Origin: Thiopontia sp964344435 | GTDB taxonomy: Bacteria; Pseudomonadota; Gammaproteobacteria; GCF-002020875 | Length of the DNA stretch: 64,000 nucleotides | Direction of reading: 5' to 3' | NCBI GenBank assembly: GCA_964344435.1 | Contig: CAYFNH010000001.1 | Location: 9,056 to 73,055, forward strand | In this document: positions 43,094-52,637 of the stretch, one piece after another | Layout: every line of letters starts with the position of its first letter | How positions within the stretch are numbered: position 1 is the stretch's first letter | Notes under the pieces: model-generated | Told to the model about the DNA's origin: nothing | The model's input: the letters and a program-made list of their open reading frames with translations, nothing else | Database searches by the model: none | Position numbers and translations under genes: made by a program

Positions 43094-44233
43094 TCAAACC
43101 TTGCGCTGAACCCGTCCTCCAGGGAGTGAAACCAGCGCACCCTCAATTTCAAGGCGCATAATCATCGAGGAAACTGCCTCTGCCGTCAATCCGGAAAGTG
43201 CCACCAATTGATCAATAAGGATCGCCTCATAGCCCATCTGCTCCAACAAGAGGGCCTCCGGCGACCCCTCATCCGCCACCAATACACCACTAACCGACTG
43301 ATCTGAATCCTCTTCCACCAGAGAGAGCTGCTCTTTCAGCAGGGTAATCATGCCACCAAGCTCCTCGACGATATCCTCCGTGGTCTCCACCAGTTTTGCC
43401 CCCTGGCGAATCAGTTGATGGTTGCCTCGCGCCAACGGATTGTGGATGGAGCCGGGAATGGCAAATACCTCACGCCCCTGCTCCATCGCCAGGCGCGCGG
43501 TAATCAGTGAGCCACTCTTCTTAGCCGCCTGTACCACCAGTGTGCCCAGCGCCAGCCCACTGATAATGCGATTGCGCCGGGGAAAATGGGCCGGGTGCGG
43601 CTCGGTGCCAATCGGGAACTCCGATACCATCGCCCCCGACTCCACGATCTGGTGGGCCAGCTCCCGGTTTCTGGCCGGATAGACCCGATCCAGCCCGGTA
43701 CCGGTCACCGCAATGGTGGCTCCCGTCTCCAGCGCCCCCCGGTGTGACTCGGTATCCACCCCCAGCGCCAGTCCACTGGTCACCGTCATACCGGCTCGCG
43801 CCAGACGGCGGGCAAAGTCGCGGGCATTTTCACGCCCCTGTGGATCGGGATTGCGGCTGCCTACCATCGCCAACTGCGGAAACGAGAGCCGATCCACATC
43901 CCCACGCACATAGAGCAGAGGGGGAGGATCACTGATCTCTCTCAACAACGGGGGATAGTGCTCATCCTCCAGCGTCACTATATGGGCCCGATCCTCCTCC
44001 AGCCAACGCAGATCACGCTCGATGGTCGCCATCCAGTGCGACTCCCCCTGTTGCAGAAACTCGAGCGCCTGCGGCTTGAGCAGGCCACTCTGACGCAGGG
44101 TGGCCAAACTGCTACGGACAACCTCGACGGCGGAGCCAAACTGCTGCAGCAACTTGCCACAGGTGAGCGCCCCCACCGAGGGGGTATGCCGCAATATCAG
44201 CCAGGCATCGATCTTATCCATTGCTTTGCTCAC
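43094..44233 (-). CDS. dprA: DNA-processing protein DprA
   Basis: A 379-residue protein that loads RecA on incoming single-stranded DNA during natural transformation. It has an N-terminal helix-hairpin region, the Rossmann-like core (MVGSRNPDPQGRENARDFA, TSGLALGVDTESHRGAL, PARNRELAHQI, PRRNRIISGLA) and a C-terminal winged-helix domain (YEAILIDQLVALSGLTAEAV). It is divergent from def. Confidence 0.96.
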   Translation of the reverse strand: MSKAMDKIDAWLILRHTPSVGALTCGKLLQQFGSAVEVVRSSLATLRQSGLLKPQALEFLQQGESHWMATIERDLRWLEEDRAHIVTLEDEHYPPLLREISDPPPLLYVRGDVDRLSFPQLAMVGSRNPDPQGRENARDFARRLARAGMTVTSGLALGVDTESHRGALETGATIAVTGTGLDRVYPARNRELAHQIVESGAMVSEFPIGTEPHPAHFPRRNRIISGLALGTLVVQAAKKSGSLITARLAMEQGREVFAIPGSIHNPLARGNHQLIRQGAKLVETTEDIVEELGGMITLLKEQLSLVEEDSDQSVSGVLVADEGSPEALLLEQMGYEAILIDQLVALSGLTAEAVSSMIMRLEIEGALVSLPGGRVQRKV

Positions 44234-44309
44234 ATTTCATCCGGATTAAGATACCATTGTCCATGAAAAAAATTCCAACAGGAATGAAGGTACTGATAGA
44301 TAAAATATT

Positions 44310-44813
44310 ATGGCGTTACTGGAAATTTTGAAACATCCCGACCCCCGGCTGCGCAACAAGAGTGTTGCCGTCAACGAAGTGAATGACGAGGTACGCAGCG
44401 TTGTCGACAACATGTTGGAGACCATGTACGCCGCACCCGGCATCGGCCTGGCCTCGATTCAGGTCAACGAGCCACGCAGTATTGTGGTGATCGATGTCTC
44501 CGAGGAGAAGGATCAGCCGCTATGTCTGATCAACCCGAAAATCACCTGGAGTAGCGGTGAAGATGAGTATGAGGAGGGGTGTCTCTCGGTTCCCGGTATC
44601 TTCGAGACGGTCACCCGGGCCGAGCAGGTGACGGTGGAGGCACTGGATCGCCAGGGAACCCCCTTTGAGTTGCAGGCCGAAGGGCTGTTGGCAATCTGCA
44701 TCCAGCACGAACTGGAACATCTGCAGGGCAAGCTCTTCGTTGACAAGCTGACCCGCCTCAAACAACAGCGCATCCGCAAGAAGCTGGAAAAGCAGGCAAA
44801 GGAGACCATGTGA
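44310..44813 (+). CDS. def: Peptide deformylase
   Basis: A 167-residue metalloenzyme that removes the formyl group from new proteins. The three motifs are GIGLASIQVN (usual GxGLAAxQ, with Ser in place of the second Ala), EGCLSVPG and QHELEHLQG. The last carries both metal His and the catalytic Glu, with Glu in place of the usual Asp. Its stop overlaps the fmt start, the classic def-fmt arrangement. Confidence 0.96.
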   Translation: MALLEILKHPDPRLRNKSVAVNEVNDEVRSVVDNMLETMYAAPGIGLASIQVNEPRSIVVIDVSEEKDQPLCLINPKITWSSGEDEYEEGCLSVPGIFETVTRAEQVTVEALDRQGTPFELQAEGLLAICIQHELEHLQGKLFVDKLTRLKQQRIRKKLEKQAKETM

Positions 44814-45757
44814 AAATCATCTTTGCAGGCACGCCTGACTTTTCCGTAGCGGCCCTGAACGCACTGCTCGAATCCGAGCATGAGGTCATTGCGGTCTATA
44901 CCCAGCCGGACCGACCTGCCGGTCGAGGCCGTAAACTGAAGGCGAGCCCGGTCAAACAGCGTGCCCTGGAGGCCGAGATCCCGGTTTATCAGCCACTCAC
45001 GCTGAAGGAGCACGAGACCCAACAGCAACTGCAGGATCTCAACGCCGATCTGATGGTGGTGGTCGCCTACGGCCTGATCCTTCCCAAGGCAGTCCTGGAG
45101 GCACCTCGCCACGGCTGCCTCAACATTCACGCCTCGTTGCTACCACGCTGGCGTGGGGCTGCCCCGATCCAGCGCGCGATACATGCCGGGGATGCGGAGA
45201 GTGGTGTTACCATCATGCAGATGGACGAGGGGCTGGATACCGGCGACATGCTCTACAAGATCAGCACCCCGATTAGCTCCGCAGACAATGCCCAGACCCT
45301 GCACGACCGGCTTGCCTCTCTGGGGGCTGAGGCCCTGCTGGAGACGATTGATCAGATCAGTACCAGCAACGTTAACGCGGAACCACAAAATGAGGCCTCG
45401 GTGACCTACGCCGAAAAGCTCAACAAGGCAGAGGCTACCATCAACTGGGAGCAGCCCGCTCTCACTCTGCTCCACCAGATTAACGCCTTCAACCCCTGGC
45501 CCGTGGCCCAGAGCGAATGGGCAGGGGAGGTGGTACGTATCCGCCGTGCCGCGCTCTGCAACCAGACCACCGGGCAGGAGGCGACCCCGGGCCAGAGTGT
45601 CGCGGTAACGGCCGAGGGGATCGATATCGCCACCGGTGAGGGGGTACTGCGCATTCTGGAGCTGCAGCTACCCGGCAAGCGTTCGATGGCGGTGGCTGAC
45701 TTTCTCAATGCACGCCCTCAGCTCAAACAGAGCGGTATCCGCTTCACCCCCTGCTGA
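44810..45757 (+). CDS. fmt: Methionyl-tRNA formyltransferase
   Basis: A 315-residue enzyme that formylates initiator Met-tRNA. It starts at a GTG overlapping the def stop (GTGA). Motifs: IIFAGTPDFSVAALNALLES, the catalytic region NIHASLLPRWRGAAPIQRAI with SGVTIMQMDEGLDTGDML, and the C-terminal OB-fold domain (INAFNPWPVA). It overlaps rsmB by one base (TGATG). Confidence 0.97.
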   Translation: MKIIFAGTPDFSVAALNALLESEHEVIAVYTQPDRPAGRGRKLKASPVKQRALEAEIPVYQPLTLKEHETQQQLQDLNADLMVVVAYGLILPKAVLEAPRHGCLNIHASLLPRWRGAAPIQRAIHAGDAESGVTIMQMDEGLDTGDMLYKISTPISSADNAQTLHDRLASLGAEALLETIDQISTSNVNAEPQNEASVTYAEKLNKAEATINWEQPALTLLHQINAFNPWPVAQSEWAGEVVRIRRAALCNQTTGQEATPGQSVAVTAEGIDIATGEGVLRILELQLPGKRSMAVADFLNARPQLKQSGIRFTPC

Positions 45758-47067
45758 TGAGCAGTCAATGGACGCCACGGGCCGCTGCCGCCAAGGCCGT
45801 AGCCGGTGTATTGGGGCAACACCGCTCCCTTTCCGCCACACTGCCACAGGCGACCCATACACTGGAGCCGGCAGATCGTGCGCTGGCCCAGGAGATCAGC
45901 TACGGCGTTTTGCGCCACTTCCACGAACTGGAGGGGTATACCCGGATACTGCTTGACAAGCCATTCAAGCGCGGAGATGCAGACCTCCAGGCCCTGCTTC
46001 TGGGGGGGCTCTACCAGCTGCTCTATATGCGTATGCCAGACCATGCCGCCCTGGCGGAGACTGTAGAGGCGGTCAACCGGCTGAAAAAGGGGTGGGCAAA
46101 AGGGGTGATCAACGCTGTCCTGCGCCGCTTTCAGCGTGAGGCTGAACAGCTTACCCAGGCCCCCAAGAAGCGCCTGGAGGAGAAGAACAACCACCCCGAC
46201 TGGATGGTGCAGCGGCTGCGAGACGACTGGCCCGACCAGTGGCGCACGGTGCTGGAGCAGAATCAGTTACGGCCACCAATGACGCTGCGGGTCAATCTGC
46301 AACGGACTACGCGTGAGGCCTATCTACAACAGCTGCAACAACAGGGCATTGAGGCCAGCCCCTCTCCCACTACGGCAACTGCGATTACCCTGAACAAGGG
46401 GGTTGCGATCAACCAGCTGCCCGGCTTTGAGCAAGGAATGGTCTCGGTTCAGGATGAGGCCCCCCAACAGAGCGCCACACTACTCGACCCCCAGGCAGGA
46501 GAGCGGATTCTCGATGCCTGTGCCGCCCCCGGAGGCAAAAGCACCCATCTACTCGAGCTGCAGCCCGAACTGGCCGAGCTGGTCGCGCTGGATCATGACC
46601 CGGAGCGGCTGCAGCGGGTAGAGGAGAATCTGCAGCGTGCCGGGATGCAGGCCACCCTGATCCCGGGAGATGCCGCACAGCGGCAGTGGTGGGATGGCAC
46701 GCTGTTTGATCGCATCCTGCTGGATGCCCCCTGTAGTGCAAGTGGGGTGATCCGCCGCAATCCCGATATCAAGCTATTGCGACGCAAAGGGGATATCTCC
46801 AAACTGGCGGCTACCCAGTCTGCTATTCTAGACAACTGCTGGGGCCTACTGAAACCGGGGGGAAGACTACTCTATGCAACCTGTTCCATCTTTTCCGAAG
46901 AGAATGAGAGGCCGGTTCAGCACTTTCTGCAGACCCATGCAGATGCCGAGGCGCTACCCATCGAACTTGCACAGGGGATCGCCAGCGGTGTCGGGGTACA
47001 GATTTTGCCGGGAGCCGGGGGGATGGATGGCTTCTACTACGCCCTGCTACAGAAACGGAAGCCTTGA
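45757..47067 (+). CDS. rsmB: 16S rRNA (cytosine967-C5)-methyltransferase RsmB
   Basis: A 436-residue enzyme: an N-terminal NusB-like RNA-binding domain (about 1-140), then the SAM-dependent fold with ILDACAAPGGKSTHLLEL, the catalytic Cys motifs LDAPCSASGVIRRNPD and YATCSIFSEENE, and a C-terminal LPGAGGMDGFYYALLQK. It methylates C967 of 16S rRNA and is translationally coupled in the def-fmt-rsmB block. Confidence 0.96.
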   Translation: MSSQWTPRAAAAKAVAGVLGQHRSLSATLPQATHTLEPADRALAQEISYGVLRHFHELEGYTRILLDKPFKRGDADLQALLLGGLYQLLYMRMPDHAALAETVEAVNRLKKGWAKGVINAVLRRFQREAEQLTQAPKKRLEEKNNHPDWMVQRLRDDWPDQWRTVLEQNQLRPPMTLRVNLQRTTREAYLQQLQQQGIEASPSPTTATAITLNKGVAINQLPGFEQGMVSVQDEAPQQSATLLDPQAGERILDACAAPGGKSTHLLELQPELAELVALDHDPERLQRVEENLQRAGMQATLIPGDAAQRQWWDGTLFDRILLDAPCSASGVIRRNPDIKLLRRKGDISKLAATQSAILDNCWGLLKPGGRLLYATCSIFSEENERPVQHFLQTHADAEALPIELAQGIASGVGVQILPGAGGMDGFYYALLQKRKP

Positions 47068-47072
47068 ACCTG

Positions 47073-47642
47073 ATGGGTAGAGAGGTTGCCACATGGCTAC
47101 TGCTGGCGCTGCTTGCAGGGCCAGCGTCTGCCGACATCACTATCACCCAACCGGAGCTTTATGAGAGTGAGAGCCGTATCTGGGTGAATGCCCAGTTCCG
47201 TTACCAGCTGGATGAGGCGGTCATCAACGCGATGAAAAATGGCATTCCCCTGGTATTCCATGCCGAGTACCGCATCGAGGAGGTGAAACCATTCTGGCAG
47301 GAGAACCCCATTATCCACCAGAGCGAGCACCGCTTCATCCTCAGTTACCGGGAGTTCACCAACCGCTACTACCTGATCAGTCTGCAGAACAAGACTCACG
47401 GTACCTACGATACCCTGGCCGCCGCACTGGAACGGATGGAGAAACGCCATACTGCGCTGGATATCGCCCAGGATCTGCTCAAACCCGGCCAAACCTATCG
47501 TGCCAGGATCCGCGCCTCTCTGGATGGTTCCGCCCTTCCCGGTCTGATTCGCCCCTATCTCTACACCCCCTATCTATGGCCGGAGTGGAAGCTGGACAGC
47601 GGCTGGCACAACCTGCCGATCACACCACGGAAAGCGTCCTGA
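47073..47642 (+). CDS. DUF4390 family exported protein
   Basis: A protein of about 190 residues with a signal peptide (MGREVATWLLLALLAGPASA) and the DUF4390 pattern: a beta-rich N-terminal half (YESESRIWVNAQFRYQLDEAV, IPLVFHAEYRI), then SYREFTNRYYLIS and a C-terminal RPYLYTPYLWPEW. A TTG at 47064, overlapping the rsmB stop, is an alternative start. It always sits between rsmB and the ntrYX-like genes in this cluster, suggesting a link with that sensor; function unknown. Confidence 0.88.
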   Translation: MGREVATWLLLALLAGPASADITITQPELYESESRIWVNAQFRYQLDEAVINAMKNGIPLVFHAEYRIEEVKPFWQENPIIHQSEHRFILSYREFTNRYYLISLQNKTHGTYDTLAAALERMEKRHTALDIAQDLLKPGQTYRARIRASLDGSALPGLIRPYLYTPYLWPEWKLDSGWHNLPITPRKAS

Positions 47643-47645
47643 GGC

Positions 47646-49853
47646 ATGGCTCTGCAGCATCTCCTCCGACACCCCTTGAGTCTGCTGACCACGATCGCTG
47701 GCAGCATCAGCACCCTGGCCGCCTTTACCCTGCTGGCGATTGCAATCAACAACCCGGACCGAATCGGACAGCTCTTTCCCTATATTGTGGTCACCAGCAC
47801 CATCGGCCTCACCATCCTCTTCTCCACCATCTCACTCAGCCTCTACCAGCTGGCCAGAAAGTTCTTCGCCGGTGAGTCCGGGGCCCGCCTGCATGCCCGC
47901 TTTGTCGGTATCTTTGTCTCTCTGGCACTGATCCCGATCCTGATCCTCTCCCTCTTCACCACACAGATTCTGGAGCAGCAGGACCGTGGTGAAGAGGAGA
48001 TCCAACATGCACTGGAGGGGTCACGCGAGCTCTACAAGACCGCTCTCAACGAGAAGAAGAAACGCATCATCGAGAACCTCTATCAGTTGGGGCAGGGTCT
48101 CACCGGAGCCCCCCGCAGTATGGTCGACCTGCTGCTGGAGGAGGCCCGCGAAGAGAGCAAGGCGATGGAGCTGATCCTGTATGACATCAACGGCAAGCAG
48201 ATCGGTTTCAGCAGCCTGCTCTCGGAACCGGAACTGGTACCCACACCACTCGACAGCCTGATCGTCAATCAGGTTACAAAAGGGCTCGACTACCACAAGA
48301 TTCAGGGCCACGAAGAGCTGGATCAGATCCTCCATGTGGTAATCCCTCTCCACAACCTGCGTTCAGACAGTGGCGAGAGCCGCATTCTCTCCTCTCTCTA
48401 CACCATCCCCAAACAGCTGGAACTGGGACAACAGAAGATCAATGATGCGGTGATGCGCAACAAGAAGCGGCTCTATCTCGAGGATCAACGCAATACGGTA
48501 CACAACATCGCCTTTGTGCTGTTGCTGTTGCTCTCCCTGCTCAGTGCACTCTGGTTTGCATTCTATTCCACCCGCAGGCTGATTGCCCCGATCCACCAGC
48601 TGGCCAAGGGGACCAAGTCGGTAGCAGCAGGAATCTATAACCAGCCGGTCTCCAACCCCAGCCATGATGATCTCGGCTTTCTGGTGCAGTCCTTCAATGA
48701 CATGATGCTCAACCTCGACCACACCCACAAAAACCTGCAGCAGAGCCAGGATCTGATCGAGCACCACAATACTCGCCTTGAGGGAATTCTCTCCCACCTC
48801 TCCTCCGGGGTCATGGTGCTGGATCCGCAACGCCGTCTGGAACGCGCCAACACCATGGCCTGCACCATTCTCGACAGCAAGATTACACCGACCCCGGGTA
48901 CCCCGATCGGGGTGGTGGCCCAGAGCCATCCACTGATCACCCCCCTGGTCAATACCATACGCAGCCATATCCAGCAGAGCCATCATGAGTGGAACGACTC
49001 CCTCACCCTTACCACCTCCAAAGGGGTACGTCACCTCTTCTGTCGTGGCACCTCGCTGCTGGAACATGGGGTACTGGAGGGCTATGTCGTGGTATTTGAT
49101 GACGTTACCGAGCTGGTCTCGGCACAGAAGAATGCCGCCTGGAGTGAGGTGGCCCGCAGGCTGGCGCACGAGATCAAGAACCCACTCACCCCGATCCAGC
49201 TTTCGGCAGACCGCCTGCGCCACCGCTATCTGGGCAAGATGGATGCCGAGGAGGGCAAGGTGCTGGATCGCGCCACCCACACCATCATCCAGCAGGTCGA
49301 CACCCTCAAGCGCATGGTACAGGCCTTCTCCGACTATGCCAGAGCCCCAAAGATGCAACTGGCGGTACTCCAGCCCACCCCGCTGCTGGAAGAGGTGATC
49401 GAACTCTACCGGGCACAACACCCGGATCATATCCAACTGGAGATCCATGGAGAACTGCAGGAGATCGAGGCCGATGCCGACCGGCTGCGTCAGATACTCA
49501 ACAACCTGATCAAAAACGGGCTGGAGTCATGCGGAGATGGGCAGGTTGCCCATGTTGTGGTCAGTGCCAGAAATGAGGGGGGCGCCCTGCAGATCAAAAT
49601 CTGCGATAATGGCAGCGGTATTGACGAGACGCTGAAATCACAGATTTTCGAGCCTTATGCCACCACCAAGCCGAAGGGAACCGGATTAGGACTGGCCATT
49701 GTGAAACGAATCATTGAAGAGCATAACGGTGAAATTGAGCTTGCGGACAGTACCACTGGGAGCTGTTTCCGCATTCAACTGCCCAACCGTCACCAGCAGA
49801 GCAACCCCGACCAGTTGGAGATGCATCTCAATAGCGGAGAGGAGGCGGTATGA
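47646..49853 (+). CDS. NtrY-like sensor histidine kinase
   Basis: A 735-residue membrane kinase. Two N-terminal membrane segments (residues 15-45 and 50-75) and a third near 95 precede a sensor loop of about 180 residues. A membrane helix (IAFVLLLLLSLLSALWFAFY), HAMP (RRLIAPIHQLAKGTKSVAAG), PAS (ILSHLSSGVMVLDPQ), HisKA (RRLAHEIKNPLTPIQLSADR, His near 510) and HATPase (DNGSGIDE, KGTGLGLAIVKRI) follow. The HEIKNPLTPIQLSA box is typical of NtrY. It overlaps the regulator gene by four bases (ATGA). Confidence 0.93.
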   Translation: MALQHLLRHPLSLLTTIAGSISTLAAFTLLAIAINNPDRIGQLFPYIVVTSTIGLTILFSTISLSLYQLARKFFAGESGARLHARFVGIFVSLALIPILILSLFTTQILEQQDRGEEEIQHALEGSRELYKTALNEKKKRIIENLYQLGQGLTGAPRSMVDLLLEEAREESKAMELILYDINGKQIGFSSLLSEPELVPTPLDSLIVNQVTKGLDYHKIQGHEELDQILHVVIPLHNLRSDSGESRILSSLYTIPKQLELGQQKINDAVMRNKKRLYLEDQRNTVHNIAFVLLLLLSLLSALWFAFYSTRRLIAPIHQLAKGTKSVAAGIYNQPVSNPSHDDLGFLVQSFNDMMLNLDHTHKNLQQSQDLIEHHNTRLEGILSHLSSGVMVLDPQRRLERANTMACTILDSKITPTPGTPIGVVAQSHPLITPLVNTIRSHIQQSHHEWNDSLTLTTSKGVRHLFCRGTSLLEHGVLEGYVVVFDDVTELVSAQKNAAWSEVARRLAHEIKNPLTPIQLSADRLRHRYLGKMDAEEGKVLDRATHTIIQQVDTLKRMVQAFSDYARAPKMQLAVLQPTPLLEEVIELYRAQHPDHIQLEIHGELQEIEADADRLRQILNNLIKNGLESCGDGQVAHVVVSARNEGGALQIKICDNGSGIDETLKSQIFEPYATTKPKGTGLGLAIVKRIIEEHNGEIELADSTTGSCFRIQLPNRHQQSNPDQLEMHLNSGEEAV

Positions 49854-51253
49854 AACCCTATATTCTGGTGGTGGATGATGAACCGGAGATCCGCAACACC
49901 GTATGCGATATCCTCGAGGACGAGGGGTATGAGGTCGAGACCGCCGAGGATGGCCAATCCGCACGGCGCAAGCGCCAGAACCGACGTCCCGATCTGATCC
50001 TGCTCGACATCTGGATGCCCGATATCGACGGCATCACCCTGCTCAAGGAGTGGTCCGGAGAAGAGGATGCAGAATCACTGCCCATCATCATGATGTCCGG
50101 CCACGGCACTGTGGAGACTGCCGTCGAGGCAACCCGTCTGGGCGCCTATGATTTCCTCGAGAAGCCACTCTCGCTGGCCAAGCTGCTGTTGACACTGGGC
50201 AATGCCCTCAAGGCCTCCCGCCTGAAGCAGGAGAACCTCTCTCTGCAGCAGGAGCGACAGACCGCCCTCTCGCTCTCGGAGCCGACCGGAAAAAGTCAGC
50301 GTCTGCATGAACTGAAAAACAGTGCCGAGCGGATCGCCCAGCACCCCATGGCGATCCTCATTCAGGGCGAGTCCGGTGCCGGCAAGAAGCTGTTTGCACG
50401 CTACATTCACCAACACAGTCCCCAACGGGAGGGGCCGTTTGTGGTGGTCTCCGCCGGCTCGGTCGCCTCGGAAAACACCAACACCGAACTTTTTGGCAGT
50501 GAACACGGGGAGCAGATCCACTATGGCCGTCTGGAACAGGCCAACCAGGGAACCCTGTTTCTGGAGGAGATTGGGGAGATGGCACCCAGCACCCAGTCAC
50601 GCCTGATGGGGGCACTGGAGGCGGGCAGCTTTCTGCGTGTGGGAGGAACGGAGCCAATCCAGCCCCACTTCCGTATCATCGCCTCCACCCAGAAGAATCT
50701 GGCCGACGAGGTGAGTGCCGGTAACTTTCGCGAGGATCTCTACTTCCACCTTAACGGGGTGCCACTGCACATCCCCCCGCTGCGCGAGCGTCCGGAAGAT
50801 ATTCTCGACCTGCTCAACTACTATGTTGACCACTTCAACCTCCATTTCAACCTCCCCTATCGCAGCTTCTCCATGGCCGCTCTCAACCTGCTGCGGCAGT
50901 ACCCCTGGCCCGGCAACGTGCTGGAGCTGAAGAATCTGGTACAGCGCCTGCTGATCATGGGAGGCGAGGGCGAGATCGAGCAGAGCGAGGTGGCGCCAAT
51001 GCTTTCGATGCAGATCGGTGCCAACACCACGGATGCCTCCGCCATGACTGGCTCTGGTCTCGACCAGGAGCACTTCAATCTTCCACTGAAGGCGGCCCGT
51101 GAACGCTTCGAGTATGCCTACTTGATGCATCACCTGCAGGATACCCGGGGCAATGTCAGCCAGACTGCCGAGCGGGCCGGTGTCGAACGCACCAACCTCT
51201 ACCGCAAACTGAAAGCACTCAACATCGACCCGAAGAACCTGCCGGACTCATAG
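49850..51253 (+). CDS. NtrX-like response regulator with AAA+ and Fis-type HTH domains, lacking GAFTGA
   Basis: A 467-residue partner of the NtrY-like kinase. The receiver has VVDDEPEIRN and LLDIWMPDIDG (Asp near 53). The AAA+ domain has a Walker A of GESGAGKK. Where NtrC-type activators have the sigma-54 contact loop GAFTGA, this protein reads FGSEHGEQIHYGRLEQ, so the loop is absent. Walker B is LFLEEIGEM instead of LFLDEIGDM. The C-terminus is a Fis-type helix-turn-helix (GNVSQTAERAGVERTNLYRK). It probably regulates without sigma-54 activation, as a repressor or sigma-70 regulator. Confidence 0.93.
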   Translation: MKPYILVVDDEPEIRNTVCDILEDEGYEVETAEDGQSARRKRQNRRPDLILLDIWMPDIDGITLLKEWSGEEDAESLPIIMMSGHGTVETAVEATRLGAYDFLEKPLSLAKLLLTLGNALKASRLKQENLSLQQERQTALSLSEPTGKSQRLHELKNSAERIAQHPMAILIQGESGAGKKLFARYIHQHSPQREGPFVVVSAGSVASENTNTELFGSEHGEQIHYGRLEQANQGTLFLEEIGEMAPSTQSRLMGALEAGSFLRVGGTEPIQPHFRIIASTQKNLADEVSAGNFREDLYFHLNGVPLHIPPLRERPEDILDLLNYYVDHFNLHFNLPYRSFSMAALNLLRQYPWPGNVLELKNLVQRLLIMGGEGEIEQSEVAPMLSMQIGANTTDASAMTGSGLDQEHFNLPLKAARERFEYAYLMHHLQDTRGNVSQTAERAGVERTNLYRKLKALNIDPKNLPDS

Positions 51254-51255
51254 CC

Positions 51256-52635
51256 ATGAAGATTATCATTCTCGGTGCCGGCTCGGTCGGCTCTTCGGTC
51301 GCTGAAAATCTGGCCCTGGAATCCAATGATGTCACCATGATCGACACCGATGCCGAACAGCTCCATGCGCTTCAGGACCGGCTCGATATCCGCACCATCA
51401 TTGGCCATGCATCCCACCCGGATATTCTGCAGCAGGCGGGCGCCGCCGAGGCCGACATGCTGCTGGCCGTAACCGACAGTGACGAGGTCAACATGGTGGC
51501 CTGTCAGATGGCCGCCACCCTCTTCAACACCCCCAACAAGATCGCCCGGGTACGGGCACTCGCCTATCTCAACCGCAAGGAGCTGCTGCAGCAGGACCAG
51601 GCGATGGTCGATATGTTCATCAGCCCGGAGCAAGTGGTAACCGACTACATCCAGAAGCTGCTGCAACGCCCCGGTTCACTACAGGTGCTCGACTTTGCCG
51701 ATGGCAAGGTGCAGCTGGTCACGGTTCGAGCCTACTACGGCGGACCACTGGTGGGGCATGAACTCAAGACCATTCGCGAGCATATGCCCGATATCGACAT
51801 GCGCTTTGCCGCCATCTTCCGCAAGGGGCGCCCAATCATCCCCAAACGGGAGACCATCATCGAAGTCGATGACGAGGTTCACTTCATCAGTGCACGCGAG
51901 AATATCGGCCAGGTGATGCGTGAGCTGCGTCGGGCCGATCGCCCCTACCGCACCATCATGATTGCCGGTGGCGGTCACATTGGTACCAGTCTGGCGCACG
52001 CCATCGAGGCGGATCACGATGTCAAAATCATCGAACGTGACGCCAAAAATGCCCAACGCCTCTCGGAGCAACTACAGAACACCATCGTGCTGCTGGGCGA
52101 TGCCGCCAACAAGGAGCTGTTACTGGAGGAGAATATCGAGGATATCGATGTCTTCATTGCGGTCACCAGTGATGATGAGGCCAATATTCTCTCCTCCATG
52201 CTGGCCAAACGGCTCGGTGCCCACAAGGTGATGACCCTGATCAACAACCCCGCCTATGCCAACTTGGTGGAGAGCGACATCATCGATGTTGCCATCTCTC
52301 CGCAACAGGTGACCATCAGCTCGCTGCTGGCACGGGTACGCCAGGGAGATGTGGTGGTGGCCCACTCTCTGCGCCGGGGTGCAGCAGAGGCGACCGAGGC
52401 GATTGTTCACGCCGACTCCAAGGTGGTCGGCAAGACCATCGACAAGATCAAGATGCCACGAGGCACCTCGATTGGTGCCATCGTGCGCAACGAGGCGGTA
52501 CTGATCGCCCACCACGACACCGTAATCCGGCCGGATGACCACCTGATCCTCTTCCTGATCGACAAGAGTCGTATCCACGAGGTGGAGAAGCTGTTCCAGC
52601 CTGCAACCAAGAAATTCTCCCTGTTTTCCAACTAG
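51256..52635 (+). CDS. trkA: Trk potassium uptake system, NAD-binding regulatory subunit TrkA
   Basis: A 459-residue peripheral protein that gates the Trk channel. It has two tandem RCK modules, each a Rossmann fold plus a TrkA-C domain: the first starts KIIILGAGSVGSSVAENLA, the second MIAGGGHIGTSLAHAIEAD near residue 235. It starts two bases after the ntrX-like stop and directly precedes trkH, so the signalling pair and K+ uptake share a transcript. Confidence 0.97.
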   Translation: MKIIILGAGSVGSSVAENLALESNDVTMIDTDAEQLHALQDRLDIRTIIGHASHPDILQQAGAAEADMLLAVTDSDEVNMVACQMAATLFNTPNKIARVRALAYLNRKELLQQDQAMVDMFISPEQVVTDYIQKLLQRPGSLQVLDFADGKVQLVTVRAYYGGPLVGHELKTIREHMPDIDMRFAAIFRKGRPIIPKRETIIEVDDEVHFISARENIGQVMRELRRADRPYRTIMIAGGGHIGTSLAHAIEADHDVKIIERDAKNAQRLSEQLQNTIVLLGDAANKELLLEENIEDIDVFIAVTSDDEANILSSMLAKRLGAHKVMTLINNPAYANLVESDIIDVAISPQQVTISSLLARVRQGDVVVAHSLRRGAAEATEAIVHADSKVVGKTIDKIKMPRGTSIGAIVRNEAVLIAHHDTVIRPDDHLILFLIDKSRIHEVEKLFQPATKKFSLFSN

Positions 52636-52637
52636 AG

